NCBI RefSeq assembly: GCF_024137865.1
Contig: NZ_CP099960.1
Coordinates: 372,001 to 436,000, forward strand
Length of the DNA: 64,000 bases
DNA from: Moraxella sp. FZFQ2102
GTDB taxonomy: Bacteria > Pseudomonadota > Gammaproteobacteria > Pseudomonadales > Moraxellaceae
Direction of reading: 5' to 3'
Position numbers and translations under genes: made by a program. Below, one piece after another: positions 8,998 through 19,031 of this stretch. The notes below the pieces were generated by a model, which worked only from the letters and a program-made list of their open reading frames with translations, was not told the origin of the DNA and ran no database searches. How positions within the stretch are numbered: position 1 is the first letter of the stretch; each line of letters opens with the position of its first letter.

Positions 8998-9714
8998 ATG
9001 AGCGTCGAAAAATCCACCAGTCGTGAACAAAAAAAACGCCAAACCCGCCAAGCTTTTTTTAATGCCGTGCTAGACCTGTGCATGAGCGGTCAGGGCTACA
9101 GCTCGATCAGCTTGCGCCAAGTCACGCGTGAAGTGGGTGTCGTGCCGACGGCATTTTATCGACATTTTGATGACATGGAAAGCCTTGGTAAAGCCTTGGT
9201 CGAAGATGAGCTTGGCGGTGCGCTTGCCATGTTGCGCGAGCATATGCAGCTTGGGCGCAAGCGCAGCTTTGATCGTCAGATTGCCAAAAGTGTGCAGCTG
9301 TTTTTTAAGGCGGTCAATACTCAGCCACGCTATTGGCAGTTCATCGCATCCGAACGCTTTGGCGGCTCTGAAGCGGTGCGCCGTGCTATCAGTGAGCAGA
9401 TTGCCACTTTTGCCAAGATCATGAGCGAAGACCTTGGCATGCAGCCTGCCTTTGAGCATATTTGTGCCGAAGATCGTTATTTGCTTGCCAAAACTGGCGT
9501 AAATTTGTCTTTTTCTTGGATTATCGATTGGCTGGATTTGACTTATATGCCTGAATTTTTGGACGAAGAAGACCGTCCAAGTAAAGAAGAGCTAGAATCT
9601 AAGAAACAAACCATGCTTCACCGCTGCACTCGCCAAATGCAAATGGTGCTGTACGGCGCGTACAACTGGAAATCCAGCGAAGAAACCTTACTGGATGAAC
9701 AAATCCAAAACTGA
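8998..9714 (+). CDS. TetR-family transcriptional regulator, FabR-like
   Basis: A 238-residue regulator. The TetR helix-turn-helix occupies residues ~14-60 (RQTRQAFFNAV ... ISLRQVTREVGVVPTAFYRHFDD). The recognition helix and following line AFYRHFDDMESLGKALVEDE resemble FabR of E. coli, the repressor of unsaturated fatty-acid synthesis, as does the central EDELGG...LREHMQ region. The C-terminal part extends beyond the E. coli protein. Control of fatty-acid desaturation or synthesis genes is an inference; no fab or des gene is adjacent. The ATG at 8998 follows a weak ribosome-binding site (TTAGGG). Confidence 0.8.
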   Translation: MSVEKSTSREQKKRQTRQAFFNAVLDLCMSGQGYSSISLRQVTREVGVVPTAFYRHFDDMESLGKALVEDELGGALAMLREHMQLGRKRSFDRQIAKSVQLFFKAVNTQPRYWQFIASERFGGSEAVRRAISEQIATFAKIMSEDLGMQPAFEHICAEDRYLLAKTGVNLSFSWIIDWLDLTYMPEFLDEEDRPSKEELESKKQTMLHRCTRQMQMVLYGAYNWKSSEETLLDEQIQN

Positions 9715-9727
9715 CCTTCCAAGCTTT

Positions 9728-9750
9728 AGGGCAAGTGTTCGCCCTTTTTT
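9728..9750 (+). terminator. Terminator of the TetR gene
   Basis: AGGGC / GCCCT stem with an 8-nt loop, followed by TTTTT. It ends only a few bases before the first possible start of the exonuclease gene. Confidence 0.7.
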
Positions 9751-9776
9751 ATTAAATGTTATTAAAATTTGTTATT

Positions 9777-10823
9777 ATGATTGTAAAATCTATTTTAAAT
9801 AAACCCAAATCTATTTTAAATTCCAAAACCACCGAGACCACCGCACAAAGCCCCAAAACAACAAAATCTGCAACGATCGAAAAAACAGAAAAACCCGCCG
9901 CCATCAAGCCCAAACGCGTGGCAAAATCCGCCACCATAGGCGCGCCCAAAGCATCAGGCGAAAAGCCAAGCTTTGATGTCAAGCCTAACGATGTCGTGCC
10001 ATCCAAAGCCATCTATGACGACCCTGCCAAAGTACTGCGCGTGGTGTCGATCAATGTCAATGGCTTGCGTTCTGCCGAGAAAAAAGGCTTTTTTGAGTGG
10101 CTTGACCAATCCGATGCTGATGTCGTCTGCATCCAAGAATCGCGCATCACCCATGAGCAATGGACGGATAAATTCAAACCCGATGGCTGGCACACCCACC
10201 TATTTCCTGCCGAGCGTGCAGGCTATGCAGGCACAGCGATTTATAGCCGCCTGCCTTTCGTGAGCGTCGCAGATGGCTTGGGTTTTGAGCTTGCCGACAG
10301 CCAAGGCAGATTCATCACCGCCGCTTTTGATTTATCCGCGCATGGGATTGACACGCCCGTTCACATCGCATCGCTGTATCTGCCATCGGGCTCATCAGGC
10401 GATGACGCCCAAGCGCGTAAAGATCATTTCTTGGAGCAATACCGCCATATTCTAAAGGCATGGCGTGACGCGCACAAATCCATCATCGTCTGCGGCGATT
10501 ATAACATTGTGCATAAGCGCATCGACATCAAAAACTGGTCAGGCAACCAAAAAGCTTCAGGCTGTCTGCCGCATGAGCGCGCATGGCTTGATCACATCTA
10601 TGATGAGCTTGGCTATGTCGATACTTTTCGCGTGGTGCGCCATGATGCCGACATCTATTCATGGTGGTCAAATCGCGGTCAAGCGCGTGCTAAGAATGTT
10701 GGCTGGCGGATTGATTATCAAGCCTGCTCACCTGATTGGAAAGAGCGCACCATTGGCGCTTGGGTGTATAAAGATCAATGGTTCAGCGATCATGCTCCAG
10801 TGATTATTGATTATCAATTGTAA
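9777..10823 (+). CDS. xthA: Exodeoxyribonuclease III / AP endonuclease with basic N-terminal tail
   Basis: Hydrolyses abasic sites and 3' blocks in base-excision repair. The exonuclease III fold starts near residue 87 (LRVVSINVNGLRSAEKKGFFEWL) and shows VCIQES (metal-binding Glu), GDYNI (catalytic Asp-Asn) and WFSDHAP (catalytic Asp-His). The ~86 residues before it are a low-complexity Lys/Thr/Ser/Pro/Ala stretch (NSKTTETTAQSPKTTKSAT) absent from standard ~260-residue bacterial enzymes. An ATG at 9756 is also in frame but lies at the end of the preceding terminator; 9777 is preferred, though neither has a clear Shine-Dalgarno. A terminator follows at 10912. Confidence 0.88.
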   Translation: MIVKSILNKPKSILNSKTTETTAQSPKTTKSATIEKTEKPAAIKPKRVAKSATIGAPKASGEKPSFDVKPNDVVPSKAIYDDPAKVLRVVSINVNGLRSAEKKGFFEWLDQSDADVVCIQESRITHEQWTDKFKPDGWHTHLFPAERAGYAGTAIYSRLPFVSVADGLGFELADSQGRFITAAFDLSAHGIDTPVHIASLYLPSGSSGDDAQARKDHFLEQYRHILKAWRDAHKSIIVCGDYNIVHKRIDIKNWSGNQKASGCLPHERAWLDHIYDELGYVDTFRVVRHDADIYSWWSNRGQARAKNVGWRIDYQACSPDWKERTIGAWVYKDQWFSDHAPVIIDYQL

Positions 10824-11130
10824 ATTTATTATACAATTTACTGATAAAATAGCGAATTTTTTATCATTATCTTAACAAATTTAAGTTAGTTTTAATAAAT
10901 TTACATTTTATAAAATCCATCGAATTCGGTGGATTTTTTGTGCCAATCGGTAAATTGTTTCAAAAGTTACAAAAAAGTTGTCTATATTACTTGTCTTAGC
11001 TATTGCATTCACTCAAAAATTACATTATTGTAATGCTTAAGGAAATTTTTTACCCTTGGTATGCCGCAATATGTACGCTGATCATATTGCGTGTTTGCAT
11101 ATCCCACCGTCAGTTATAAGGATATTATCC
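10824..11130. other. Gene-free region between exonuclease III and gltI
   Basis: AT-rich, about 300 bp, without a credible reading frame. It contains the terminator at 10912-10939 and, in its right half, presumably the gltI promoter. Shine-Dalgarno AAGGATATT precedes the ATG at 11131. No other structure was recognised. Confidence 0.5.
10912..10939 (+). terminator. Terminator of the exonuclease III gene
   Basis: AAAATCCATCG / CGGTGGATTTT stem with AATT loop and a T run. Confidence 0.75.
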
Positions 11131-12087
11131 ATGTTTCAATTAAAATCTCTTTCTATGGGTCTAGCGATGGTTGCCGCTGTTGGTCTGAGCGCCTGTTCAA
11201 AACCTGCCGAACAAGCTGCTCAAGGTACGGATGCCGCCCCAGCTGCCGCTGCCACCCAAAGCACTTTGGAAAAAATCAAGCAATCAGGTACGATTGTACT
11301 AGCGCATCGCGACTCATCTATCCCATTTTCTTATATCGCGGATAATCCGAACCAACCTGTCGGCTATGCGCATGACCTACAACTAAAAGTGGTTGAAGCG
11401 GTCAAAGAAAAGCTACAAATGCCTGATCTGAAAGTCCGCTATAATCTTGTAACTTCACAAACGCGCATTCCATTGGTGCAAAATGGTACTGTTGATCTTG
11501 AGTGCGGCTCAACCACCAACAACGCCGAGCGCGCACAACAAGTGGATTTCTCAGTAGGTTTCTTTGAAATCGGCACGCGTCTATTGACCGCAACCGATTC
11601 TGGTATCAACAGCTTTGAAGATCTTAAAGATCAAACCCTGGTCACCACCGCAGGTACGACTTCTGAGCGTTATATCCGTCAATTCAACGATGAGAAAAAG
11701 CTGAACATCAACATCATCTCAGCCAAAGACCACGGCGAAGCGTTCTTGATGCTTGAAAATGGTCGCGCCAAAGCCTTTATGATGGACGATGTCCTACTAG
11801 CGGGCGAAAAAGCCAAAGCCAAAGATCCTGCAAAATGGCACATCGTTGGTGAGCCACAATCATTTGAAATCTATGGCTGTATGGTTCGTAAAGGCGATGC
11901 TGAATTCAAGGGTTTGGTTGATGACACCCTAAAAGCAGTGTACAGCTCAGGCGAGATCAACAGCATCTATGACAAGTGGTTCACTCAGCCGATCCCACCG
12001 AAGAATGTCAATATGCAGTTCCCGATGTCGGACAACCTAAAAGCACTGCTTGCTGCACCACACGATCAGCCAGCACCTGCGCAATAA
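11131..12087 (+). CDS. gltI: Glutamate/aspartate ABC transporter, periplasmic binding protein (lipoprotein)
   Basis: Captures acidic amino acids and delivers them to the GltJK permease. It has 318 residues: a signal peptide with lipobox (VGLSACSKP), then the family-3 solute-binding domain with VRYNLVTSQTRIPLVQNGTVDLECGSTTNNAER, the GltI/PEB1-type ligand region, and AGTTSERYI. The C-terminus ends GEINSIYDKWFTQPIPP. Orthologues in Enterobacteria are secreted without a lipid anchor; a lipoprotein form is plausible here. The start at 11131 has AAGGATATT as ribosome site; the open frame extends upstream to 11056 but lacks a signal. First gene of the gltIJKL cluster. Confidence 0.93.
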   Translation: MFQLKSLSMGLAMVAAVGLSACSKPAEQAAQGTDAAPAAAATQSTLEKIKQSGTIVLAHRDSSIPFSYIADNPNQPVGYAHDLQLKVVEAVKEKLQMPDLKVRYNLVTSQTRIPLVQNGTVDLECGSTTNNAERAQQVDFSVGFFEIGTRLLTATDSGINSFEDLKDQTLVTTAGTTSERYIRQFNDEKKLNINIISAKDHGEAFLMLENGRAKAFMMDDVLLAGEKAKAKDPAKWHIVGEPQSFEIYGCMVRKGDAEFKGLVDDTLKAVYSSGEINSIYDKWFTQPIPPKNVNMQFPMSDNLKALLAAPHDQPAPAQ

Positions 12088-12107
12088 TCCCTACCCAATC
12101 TACACCA

Positions 12108-12134
12108 AATCAGCACCCATTTGCGGTGCTGATT
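12108..12134 (+). terminator. Intercistronic stem-loop between gltI and gltJ
   Basis: Perfect 10-bp stem AATCAGCACC / GGTGCTGATT with a 7-nt loop and a short T run. Such hairpins after binding-protein genes usually cause partial termination or protect the upstream mRNA, giving excess binding protein over permease. Confidence 0.65.
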
Positions 12135-12169
12135 TTGGGTTTGTGTTATCTTTTTAAGGGGTAATTTTT

Positions 12170-12916
12170 GTGAATTATCAATGGAATTGGAATGTACTTT
12201 GGCAATCGACTGGGATTGGCAATGAGCTGTATTGGCATTGGCTGGTCACGGGTTTTAAATGGCTATTGATCATCGGCACGAGTGCGTGGATCATCGCCAT
12301 GGTGATTGGTACAGTGCTTGGCATCATGCGTACACTACCGAGCAAAACAGCGCAGACCATTGCCAAAGTATATGTCGATTTTTTCCGCAATGTGCCACTT
12401 TTGGTGCAGTTATTCTTTTGGTTCTATGTCATGCCAAATCTGCTGACCGAAGGGTTTCGCACCTTTTGGTATGGACTTGAACCAAACACATCAGCCGCCA
12501 TCAGTGCCGCTTTGGGTTTGGGACTATTCACCGCCGCGCGTATCATCGAGCAGGTGCGTACAGGCATTCAGTCTTTGCCAAAAGGTCAAGCCAATGCCGC
12601 TGCCGCCCTTGGCTTTAGCACCGCGCAGTCTTATCGCTATGTGATTTTGCCACAGGCGTTTCGCGTGATATTACCACCGCTAAGCTCAGAGCTGACCAAC
12701 TGTTTTAAAAACGCATCCATCGCATCATTGGTCGGTGTTACCGAGCTGATCAGCCAAACCAAAACCATCAGCGAATACACCCAAAACAGCTTTGAAGTTT
12801 ACACCTTTGCCACTGTGATTTATTTGGCATTCAACCTAACGCTCATCTACGGCATGATCGCCCTTGAGAAAAAACTAAGAATCAAAGGTCAAATCGATGG
12901 GGGTAGCCATGCTTAA
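12170..12916 (+). CDS. gltJ: Glutamate/aspartate ABC transporter permease GltJ
   Basis: A 248-residue inner-membrane subunit with about five membrane segments. The amino-acid permease signature with the EAA loop is visible in TAARIIEQVRTGIQSLPKGQANAAAALGFS, followed by YVILPQAFRVILPPLSSELTN. It starts with GTG, preceded by AAGGGG 8 bp upstream. Its 3' end overlaps the start region of gltK, so the two are translationally coupled. Confidence 0.93.
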   Translation: MNYQWNWNVLWQSTGIGNELYWHWLVTGFKWLLIIGTSAWIIAMVIGTVLGIMRTLPSKTAQTIAKVYVDFFRNVPLLVQLFFWFYVMPNLLTEGFRTFWYGLEPNTSAAISAALGLGLFTAARIIEQVRTGIQSLPKGQANAAAALGFSTAQSYRYVILPQAFRVILPPLSSELTNCFKNASIASLVGVTELISQTKTISEYTQNSFEVYTFATVIYLAFNLTLIYGMIALEKKLRIKGQIDGGSHA

Positions 12917-13574
12917 TGAATTACAAACCGCCATGCCAATTTTGCTGTCGGGCATCGCCATCACCTTTAAGGTACTGATTTTGGCGGTGATTGGCGGCTT
13001 GACACTCGGCACGATTCTTGCTTTGATGCGCTTATCGAGCAAATCATGGCTTGCCATTCCTGCCAAGATTTATGTCAATTACTTCCGCTCTGTGCCGCTG
13101 CTATTGGTGCTTTTGTGGTTTTATTTTGCCGTACCGATGATGTACAGCATGGTGACCGGCAATTATCTGACCATTGACGCAAAATTCGTCAGCTGTACGA
13201 TTGCCTTTATCATGTTTGAAGCGGCGTACTTTGCCGAGATCGTCCGCGCAGGCATTCAGTCGATTGGCAAAGGTCAAATCAACGCCGCCAAAGCCCTTGG
13301 TATGACTTATTCTCAGACCATGCGCTTGGTGATTTTGCCACAAGCATTTCGCAAGATGCTGCCACTGGTACTGCAACAATCGATCATTTTATTCCAAGAT
13401 ACGACGCTGGTATTTGCCGTCGGTCTGGTCGATCTGTTCCGTGCGGCATATGTACGCGGCGAGCTGATGGGCTATTTAGAATATTACATCCTTGGTGCAG
13501 GTGCGGTGTACTTCATCATCAGTCTAATCGCATCCAAAGGCGTGGCACGACTACAAAAGAATTTACGAGTTTAA
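12909..13574 (+). CDS. gltK: Glutamate/aspartate ABC transporter permease GltK
   Basis: Second membrane subunit, about 221 residues, with the same permease fold: YFAEIVRAGIQSIGKGQINAAKALGMTYSQTM and ILPQAFRKMLPLVLQQ form the EAA region that docks on the ATPase. The ATG at 12909 overlaps the gltJ stop and is preceded by GGGGG at a good spacing; an in-frame ATG at 12897 would add four residues. It forms a heterodimer with GltJ. Confidence 0.92.
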   Translation: MLNELQTAMPILLSGIAITFKVLILAVIGGLTLGTILALMRLSSKSWLAIPAKIYVNYFRSVPLLLVLLWFYFAVPMMYSMVTGNYLTIDAKFVSCTIAFIMFEAAYFAEIVRAGIQSIGKGQINAAKALGMTYSQTMRLVILPQAFRKMLPLVLQQSIILFQDTTLVFAVGLVDLFRAAYVRGELMGYLEYYILGAGAVYFIISLIASKGVARLQKNLRV

Positions 13575-13592
13575 ATAGATTGAGAGCTACTT

Positions 13593-14411
13593 ATGGCAAT
13601 CCAAACACAAATTGACGCAAGCACTTATATCAACGAATTTGGCGGCTTGGTCACGGACAATGGGCATAATTCTGATGAGATCATGATTAAGCTTAGCAAT
13701 GTCACTAAGCGCTATGGCGATTTTCAGGTTCTAACCGACTGCACCGCCCATGTGCATAAAGGCGATGTGACTGTCGTCTGCGGTCCATCAGGCTCGGGCA
13801 AATCAACGCTGATTAAGACCATCAACGGACTTGAGCCATTCCAAGGCGGTCAAATTCTCGTCGATGGCATCAGCGTCGGCGACAAGAACACCGACCTGCC
13901 TAGGCTTCGCAGTCGTGTCGGCATGGTGTTTCAGCATTTTGAGCTGTTTCCGCATCTATCGATCATTGACAATCTGACCATCGCACAGATGAAAGTACTG
14001 GGTCGCGGCAAAGATGAAGCCACCAAAAAAGGCATGGGCTACCTTGACCGCGTAGGCTTGGCTGCACACGCCAAAAAATTCCCTGCTGAGATGTCAGGTG
14101 GTCAGCAGCAGCGTGTCGCCATCGCGCGCGCCCTGTCGATGGATCCGATCGCCATGCTGTTCGACGAGCCGACTTCTGCACTTGACCCTGAGATGATCCA
14201 AGAAGTACTAGAAGTCATGGTGGATTTGGCACGCGAAGGCATGACGATGATGTGCGTGACGCACGAGATGGGCTTTGCGCGTCAAGTGGCAAGCCGCATC
14301 ATCTTTATGGATCAAGGGCATATCGTAGAAAACTGCAGCAAAGATGAGTTTTTCCAAAACGCCAAATCAGACCGCGCGCAGTCGTTCTTGAGTAAGATTT
14401 TAAATCATTGA
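13593..14411 (+). CDS. gltL: Glutamate/aspartate ABC transporter ATP-binding protein GltL
   Basis: Powers the GltJK permease. Walker A GPSGSGKST, ABC signature MSGGQQQRVAIARAL, Walker B AMLFDEPTSALDPE and the switch His (CVTHEMGF) are all present. The 272-residue chain is about 30 residues longer than the usual ~241. The family N-terminus begins at MIKLSNVTKRYG (ATG 13683), so the first 30 residues are a local extension or the real start is 13683. It lies 18 bp after gltK, and a strong terminator follows. Confidence 0.94.
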   Translation: MAIQTQIDASTYINEFGGLVTDNGHNSDEIMIKLSNVTKRYGDFQVLTDCTAHVHKGDVTVVCGPSGSGKSTLIKTINGLEPFQGGQILVDGISVGDKNTDLPRLRSRVGMVFQHFELFPHLSIIDNLTIAQMKVLGRGKDEATKKGMGYLDRVGLAAHAKKFPAEMSGGQQQRVAIARALSMDPIAMLFDEPTSALDPEMIQEVLEVMVDLAREGMTMMCVTHEMGFARQVASRIIFMDQGHIVENCSKDEFFQNAKSDRAQSFLSKILNH

Positions 14412-14434
14412 TTTGTTTAAAATCTTACAAAAAA

Positions 14435-14472
14435 AATCAGCATCCAAATTTGGGTTGGGTGCTGATTTTTTG
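14435..14472. terminator. Terminator of the glt operon (also faces thiI)
   Basis: AATCAGCATCC / GGGTGCTGATT stem with T run on the plus strand and an A run on the left side that would act for the convergent thiI gene. Confidence 0.75.
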
Positions 14473-14520
14473 TTTATAGATTTGCTTGATATGCTATTTT
14501 CACAAGCTTTAATCGCTGCC

Positions 14521-15972
14521 CTACTTTTTAATCTTCAGCACTTTGACATTATCAAAACCATCTGCCATTAGCTGCCCTGCCTGTAGGCGGCTCATCACCC
14601 CTTGCTGGCAGTACAACAGATAAGTTTTACTCTGATCTAATGCACCAAACTGGCTGCGAAGTTTATAAAACGGCAGCTCAAGCACTTGGCAAGCTTCATC
14701 AAGCACAAGCGGCAACTCATCAATCTCATCACTGCTGCGGATATCAATCACCACTTCACCTGCTACTGCCATCTCGACCACATCAGGCAGCTTAATCTCA
14801 TCACTCACCACAAGGCTTCTGATGTCCACCACCTTGGCAGTCTCAATAGCGGTATCTAACACGCCAAAATCAAACTCACTTTCGGTGGCGATGATTTTTG
14901 ATTCCACCGCCTTGACCGTTGGCGATTTTGAAATCACACCACAGAATTCAGGCATTGATTTGGCGATCTCGAAAGTGCCTATTTCTTCGGTAATCTTAAC
15001 AATCTGCTCTTTATCATGAGTAATCAACGGGCGCAATACCAAGCGTGTCGCTGCCTTATCAATCATATGCAGATTGGTCAAAGTTTGGCTTGCCACCTGT
15101 CCCAATGCTTCGCCTGTGACGATGGCTTCAATACCCATACGCTCAGCGATTTGGCTTGCGGCACGCACCATCATCCGCTTTAGGACCACACCCATTTGCC
15201 CATCATCAATACTGCGCAAAATCTCAGCCACCACCGGCTCAAAATCCACCGTGACAAATTTCACCTTGTGCGATGATGAATAGCGTGACCACAGATGATA
15301 CGCCATTTGCTTGACGCCGATCTCATGCGCCTGACCACCAAGATTAAAAAAACAATAATGCACACGGCTACCGCGACGCATGAAAGCAAAACTTGAGACA
15401 CTCGAGTCAAAGCCCCCAGAAATCAAGGATAGCACATCTTCTTGGGTGCTCATCGGATAGCCACCCAAGCCTTCATGTCGCGCTTTTACCAGCATCATTT
15501 TGTCATTTTCAATCTCGATACGCACGACGACATCGGGGTCTTTGAGCTTGACTTTGGCTGATTCTATGTGCTGTTTTAGCCCACCGCCGACATATTGCAT
15601 CACCTGCATCGAGTCAAAATCCTGCGTGCCGCGGCGTTTGACACGCACACAAAAAGTCTTATCAATCAGCTTATCTTGATATTCCGCTAAGGTCTGTAGA
15701 AAAATATCGTGCAAATCCGTATAAGGCGTCTCATCAACTTCCAGATAATGATGAATGCCAGAAATCCGCGCCAACGCGTCTTTTAACGCATGGCGTTTGG
15801 ACTCATCATTGCTGCGCACTTCGATGAAATCCCAATGACGCACCACGACCATAGTCTCATCAATTCTGTGTAGAATTTCTTTAATATTACCGGTAAGGAC
15901 TTTCACGAACCGCTTGCGGACGGTTTCGCTTTTCATGATGATTTCGGGAAATAGTTTGATGATGAATTTCAT
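14521..15972 (-). CDS. thiI: tRNA 4-thiouridine synthase / thiamine thiazole sulfurtransferase ThiI
   Basis: Transfers sulfur to U8 of tRNA and supports thiazole formation. The 483-residue protein has the N-terminal ferredoxin-like and THUMP domains (to ~165), the PP-loop ATPase ([21 protein letters not shown], residues ~180-200), and a C-terminal rhodanese domain whose persulfide Cys is in [12 protein letters not shown]. It is therefore the long, rhodanese-bearing form as in E. coli. The start [11 protein letters not shown] matches E. coli ThiI. The ATG lies directly after a terminator-like hairpin and lacks a visible Shine-Dalgarno. Confidence 0.96.
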   Translation of the reverse strand: MKFIIKLFPEIIMKSETVRKRFVKVLTGNIKEILHRIDETMVVVRHWDFIEVRSNDESKRHALKDALARISGIHHYLEVDETPYTDLHDIFLQTLAEYQDKLIDKTFCVRVKRRGTQDFDSMQVMQYVGGGLKQHIESAKVKLKDPDVVVRIEIENDKMMLVKARHEGLGGYPMSTQEDVLSLISGGFDSSVSSFAFMRRGSRVHYCFFNLGGQAHEIGVKQMAYHLWSRYSSSHKVKFVTVDFEPVVAEILRSIDDGQMGVVLKRMMVRAASQIAERMGIEAIVTGEALGQVASQTLTNLHMIDKAATRLVLRPLITHDKEQIVKITEEIGTFEIAKSMPEFCGVISKSPTVKAVESKIIATESEFDFGVLDTAIETAKVVDIRSLVVSDEIKLPDVVEMAVAGEVVIDIRSSDEIDELPLVLDEACQVLELPFYKLRSQFGALDQSKTYLLYCQQGVMSRLQAGQLMADGFDNVKVLKIKK

Positions 15973-15975
15973 AAA

Positions 15976-16009
15976 AAAATACGCACAAGTGAAAAGTTGT
16001 GCGTATTTT
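15976..16009 (-). terminator. Terminator-like hairpin abutting the thiI start codon
   Basis: 13-bp perfect stem AAAATACGCACAA / TTGTGCGTATTTT with 8-nt loop; on the minus strand it is followed by a T run and then immediately by the thiI ATG at 15972. It may end the ppk1-ychJ transcript and/or control thiI. Confidence 0.7.
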
Positions 16010-16154
16010 ACAATATTTTCTCTAGAATTTGTGATGTTTCAGCATGGTTGTATAAAAACAAAAGATCAAAGATAGTACAAGCAGCACAACGCTGTATTAT
16101 TTTAAATTTATAAACCATACTTTGGCAAAATGCCCAAGTCATAAGCTTATCCAG

Positions 16155-16643
16155 TTATAAAAACTTCCCGCAGCAAGCCTTGAACTTCTCGCCACTGCCG
16201 CACAGACACGGCTGCTTATTGGTCAGATCGCACGGCACGGTCGGATCAAGAAAATACCAACGCGTCACGCCCGCATCATCTGCCACACGGACAAAGGCGG
16301 ATAATTCATCATGCTCGCCTGCCTGCCCATCATGGATAAATTTGGCAATAAAATGCACTTGCGCGTGGCGTCTGCCAATCTTTGACTGATGGCTTTTGAT
16401 GGTCAAATCCGTCCAAGTCATCTCATCTGCCCAAGCTTGTAAGGCATTGCGATCAAGCAGCGGAGCTTGAGCGGGCAATGTGGTAGCGATGATATAATCA
16501 ATATTCCCCACCTCAAAAGCACTGTAGCGTGAACGCATGAGTACTTCGGCGCTCTCAGCCACTTTGCCAAGATGATACACCTGACAGCAATCAGCAAACG
16601 CACGCCCTGAGCCACATGGGCAAGCACCAGTCACACCATTCAT
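16155..16643 (-). CDS. YchJ-like SEC-C motif protein (UPF0225)
   Basis: A 162-residue cytoplasmic protein with two SEC-C-type zinc motifs: [13 protein letters not shown] near the N-terminus and [15 protein letters not shown] at the C-terminus. Between them lies the conserved [17 protein letters not shown] segment typical of YchJ. The zinc motifs match those of SecA; the cellular role of YchJ proteins is not established. Its start overlaps the end of ppk1 by 4 bp, so it is co-translated with polyphosphate kinase. Confidence 0.9.
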   Translation of the reverse strand: MNGVTGACPCGSGRAFADCCQVYHLGKVAESAEVLMRSRYSAFEVGNIDYIIATTLPAQAPLLDRNALQAWADEMTWTDLTIKSHQSKIGRRHAQVHFIAKFIHDGQAGEHDELSAFVRVADDAGVTRWYFLDPTVPCDLTNKQPCLCGSGEKFKACCGKFL

Positions 16644-18823
16644 CCTGTGATCTTCTCAAGCAAGGTCATCTGCGCATCATGCCCATTCATCACCGCCAGT
16701 GAATGCCACTCGCCCGTGCCGGTCAGCTGCCACGCCTGCACGGTATCTTGCAGATAATTGATCAAACCATCTTGATAGATCAGCTTAAATAATTTCTTGT
16801 CAAGAATTGGGAATGCTACTTCCACGCGGTGCAACAGATTGCGATCCATCAAATCAGCACTTGAGCAGTACAAGCGTTCTTTGCCGCCATTTTTGACATC
16901 ATTGCCAAAATAATACACGCGCGTATGCTCCAAGAACCGCCCCACCACCGAGCGTACGCGGATATTCTCAGATAAGCCCGCCACCTGCGGACGCAAGCAG
17001 CAGATCGAGCGGACGATCAAGTCAATCTCCACACCTGCTTGACTGGCTTCATACAGCTTATTAATAATGCGGCGTTCGGTCAAGGCGTTGAATTTCATGA
17101 TCACGCGGCCTTTTTTGCCCGCCTTGGCATGAGCGATCTCATCATCGATAAGCTTCATCAAAGTCTCATGCAAGGTAAATGGCGCATGCAAAATCTGCTT
17201 AGATGGCAATGGTCTGCCCATGCCTGTCAGCTGCTGAAACACGCCTGCAACATCTTCACAGACTTCAGAATTGGCGGTGAATAGTCCATAGTCGGTATAA
17301 GCTTTGGCATTGCCTGCGTGGTAGTTGCCCGTGCCAAGGTGTGCATAGCGGCGAATTTTGCCATTTTCGCGGCGGACGATCAGCATCATTTTGGCGTGTG
17401 TCTTATAGCCGACGATACCATAGACAACGACCGCGCCTGCTTCTTGTAGCATATTGGCGACCGCGATGTTACTGGCTTCATCAAATCGCGCACGCAGCTC
17501 AATCACCGCGGTGACTTCTTTACCATTACGCGCCGCTGCTGCCAGTGCTTGAACAATCTCAGAGTTCACCCCAGAGCGATAGATGGTCTGCTTGATGGCA
17601 AGTACATTCGGATCTTTTGCCGCTTGCCACAGCAGATTCACCACAGGGCTAAAGGCATGAAACGGATGATGCACCAATACATCTTGCTTGGCAATGGCGG
17701 TGAACATCGAACCTGTTTCATTCATATCTATCTCACGAAACGCCTTTGGAATCGCTGGAGTAAATGGCGCGAATTTTAATTCTGGACGATTAAAATCCGT
17801 CAAAAGTCGCGTCAAATTCACCGGCCCATTGACGCGATACAGCTGCGAATCTGACAGTTCGAACTCTTCTAACAAAAAGTCGCTGATCTCTTGTGGGCAG
17901 TTGGTGGTGACTTCTAGGCGCACTTCATGACCGAAGCGGCGATTATCAAGCTCACCTTCTAATGCCTTAGCAATATCATCAACATCATCTGCCAGTGCAA
18001 GATCAGCATTTCGCGTCAAGCGGAACTGATAGCAGCCTGTGACTTTCATACCAAGGAACAGCTCGCCGACATTTTCATGAATCACTGCCGAGAGCATGAC
18101 ATGATGCTCTTTACCATCAGTCAGCTCATCAGGCAGACGGATCACGCGCGGCAATGAGCGCGGCGCAGGGACAATGGCGCGGTTGATATCGCGACCAAAG
18201 GCATCTTTACCTTCTAGGCTAACGATGAAGTTCAGTGATTTATTGACAAGGCGTGGAAATGGATGCGCAGGATCGATACTGATCGGCGTCAGAACAGGCA
18301 TTACTTGGCTTAAGAAATACTCACGCACCCACGCACGCTGTTCATCATCAAGCTCATCGCGCTTAAGATAACGAATCTCATATTTGGCAAGCTCAGGCAA
18401 AATATCTTCGTTCAAAATACGATACTGCTCATCGACCGCTGCGTGCGCAATGTCGCTGATCTCTTCGAGCAGCTCGCTTGGCTTACGGCCATCTAGGCTG
18501 CTGACTTTATCGCCTTGCTTGAATTTTTGTAATAATCCTGCGACACGAATCTCAAAAAACTCATCCAAATTCGATGAAAAAATCGTCAAAAAGAACATCC
18601 GCTCAAGCAGTGGATGATGCGGATTGACCGCTTGTGCCAGTACACGCAGCTGAAAGCGCAGCGCCGATAAATCGCGATTGAAATAGCATTCAGGGGTGAA
18701 TTGTCCATCTTGATCAACCACCGCAGAAAGCATGGTCAAATCAGATACAGACGCGGTCTGTGTGGTCGTGTCGGTTGCGTCCATCAGCGCATCCATCGGC
18801 TCGGCGTGTGAAGTGGTGTGCAT
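16640..18823 (-). CDS. ppk1: Polyphosphate kinase 1
   Basis: Polymerises inorganic polyphosphate from ATP. About 727 residues. The N-terminal region has the family pattern [15 protein letters not shown], and the catalytic region carries [25 protein letters not shown], with the His that becomes phosphorylated, followed by the C-terminal domain ([33 protein letters not shown]). The start at 18823 (MHTTSHAEP) is preferred over the upstream 18913; the first ~45 residues are not conserved. A PhoB-type box lies about 210 bp upstream, indicating induction under phosphate limitation. It overlaps the downstream YchJ-like gene by 4 bp. Confidence 0.95.
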   Translation of the reverse strand: MHTTSHAEPMDALMDATDTTTQTASVSDLTMLSAVVDQDGQFTPECYFNRDLSALRFQLRVLAQAVNPHHPLLERMFFLTIFSSNLDEFFEIRVAGLLQKFKQGDKVSSLDGRKPSELLEEISDIAHAAVDEQYRILNEDILPELAKYEIRYLKRDELDDEQRAWVREYFLSQVMPVLTPISIDPAHPFPRLVNKSLNFIVSLEGKDAFGRDINRAIVPAPRSLPRVIRLPDELTDGKEHHVMLSAVIHENVGELFLGMKVTGCYQFRLTRNADLALADDVDDIAKALEGELDNRRFGHEVRLEVTTNCPQEISDFLLEEFELSDSQLYRVNGPVNLTRLLTDFNRPELKFAPFTPAIPKAFREIDMNETGSMFTAIAKQDVLVHHPFHAFSPVVNLLWQAAKDPNVLAIKQTIYRSGVNSEIVQALAAAARNGKEVTAVIELRARFDEASNIAVANMLQEAGAVVVYGIVGYKTHAKMMLIVRRENGKIRRYAHLGTGNYHAGNAKAYTDYGLFTANSEVCEDVAGVFQQLTGMGRPLPSKQILHAPFTLHETLMKLIDDEIAHAKAGKKGRVIMKFNALTERRIINKLYEASQAGVEIDLIVRSICCLRPQVAGLSENIRVRSVVGRFLEHTRVYYFGNDVKNGGKERLYCSSADLMDRNLLHRVEVAFPILDKKLFKLIYQDGLINYLQDTVQAWQLTGTGEWHSLAVMNGHDAQMTLLEKITG

Positions 18824-19031
18824 AGCTTTATCCCTAATATCCTGAATGAAAATTTTGGCTTGAGCGATCGCCATCGCTAGTGGCGATAATCGTAAAATTG
18901 TGCGATGTTTCATAAATCAGCTATTGATAATCTGCATCAAAAAATGCGTCTCTTTAGATAGTTTACTGGATTTATACAGGCAGTTCAATGATCATCACTG
19001 ATATAAATTTGCTAATAATATCATCACCTTA

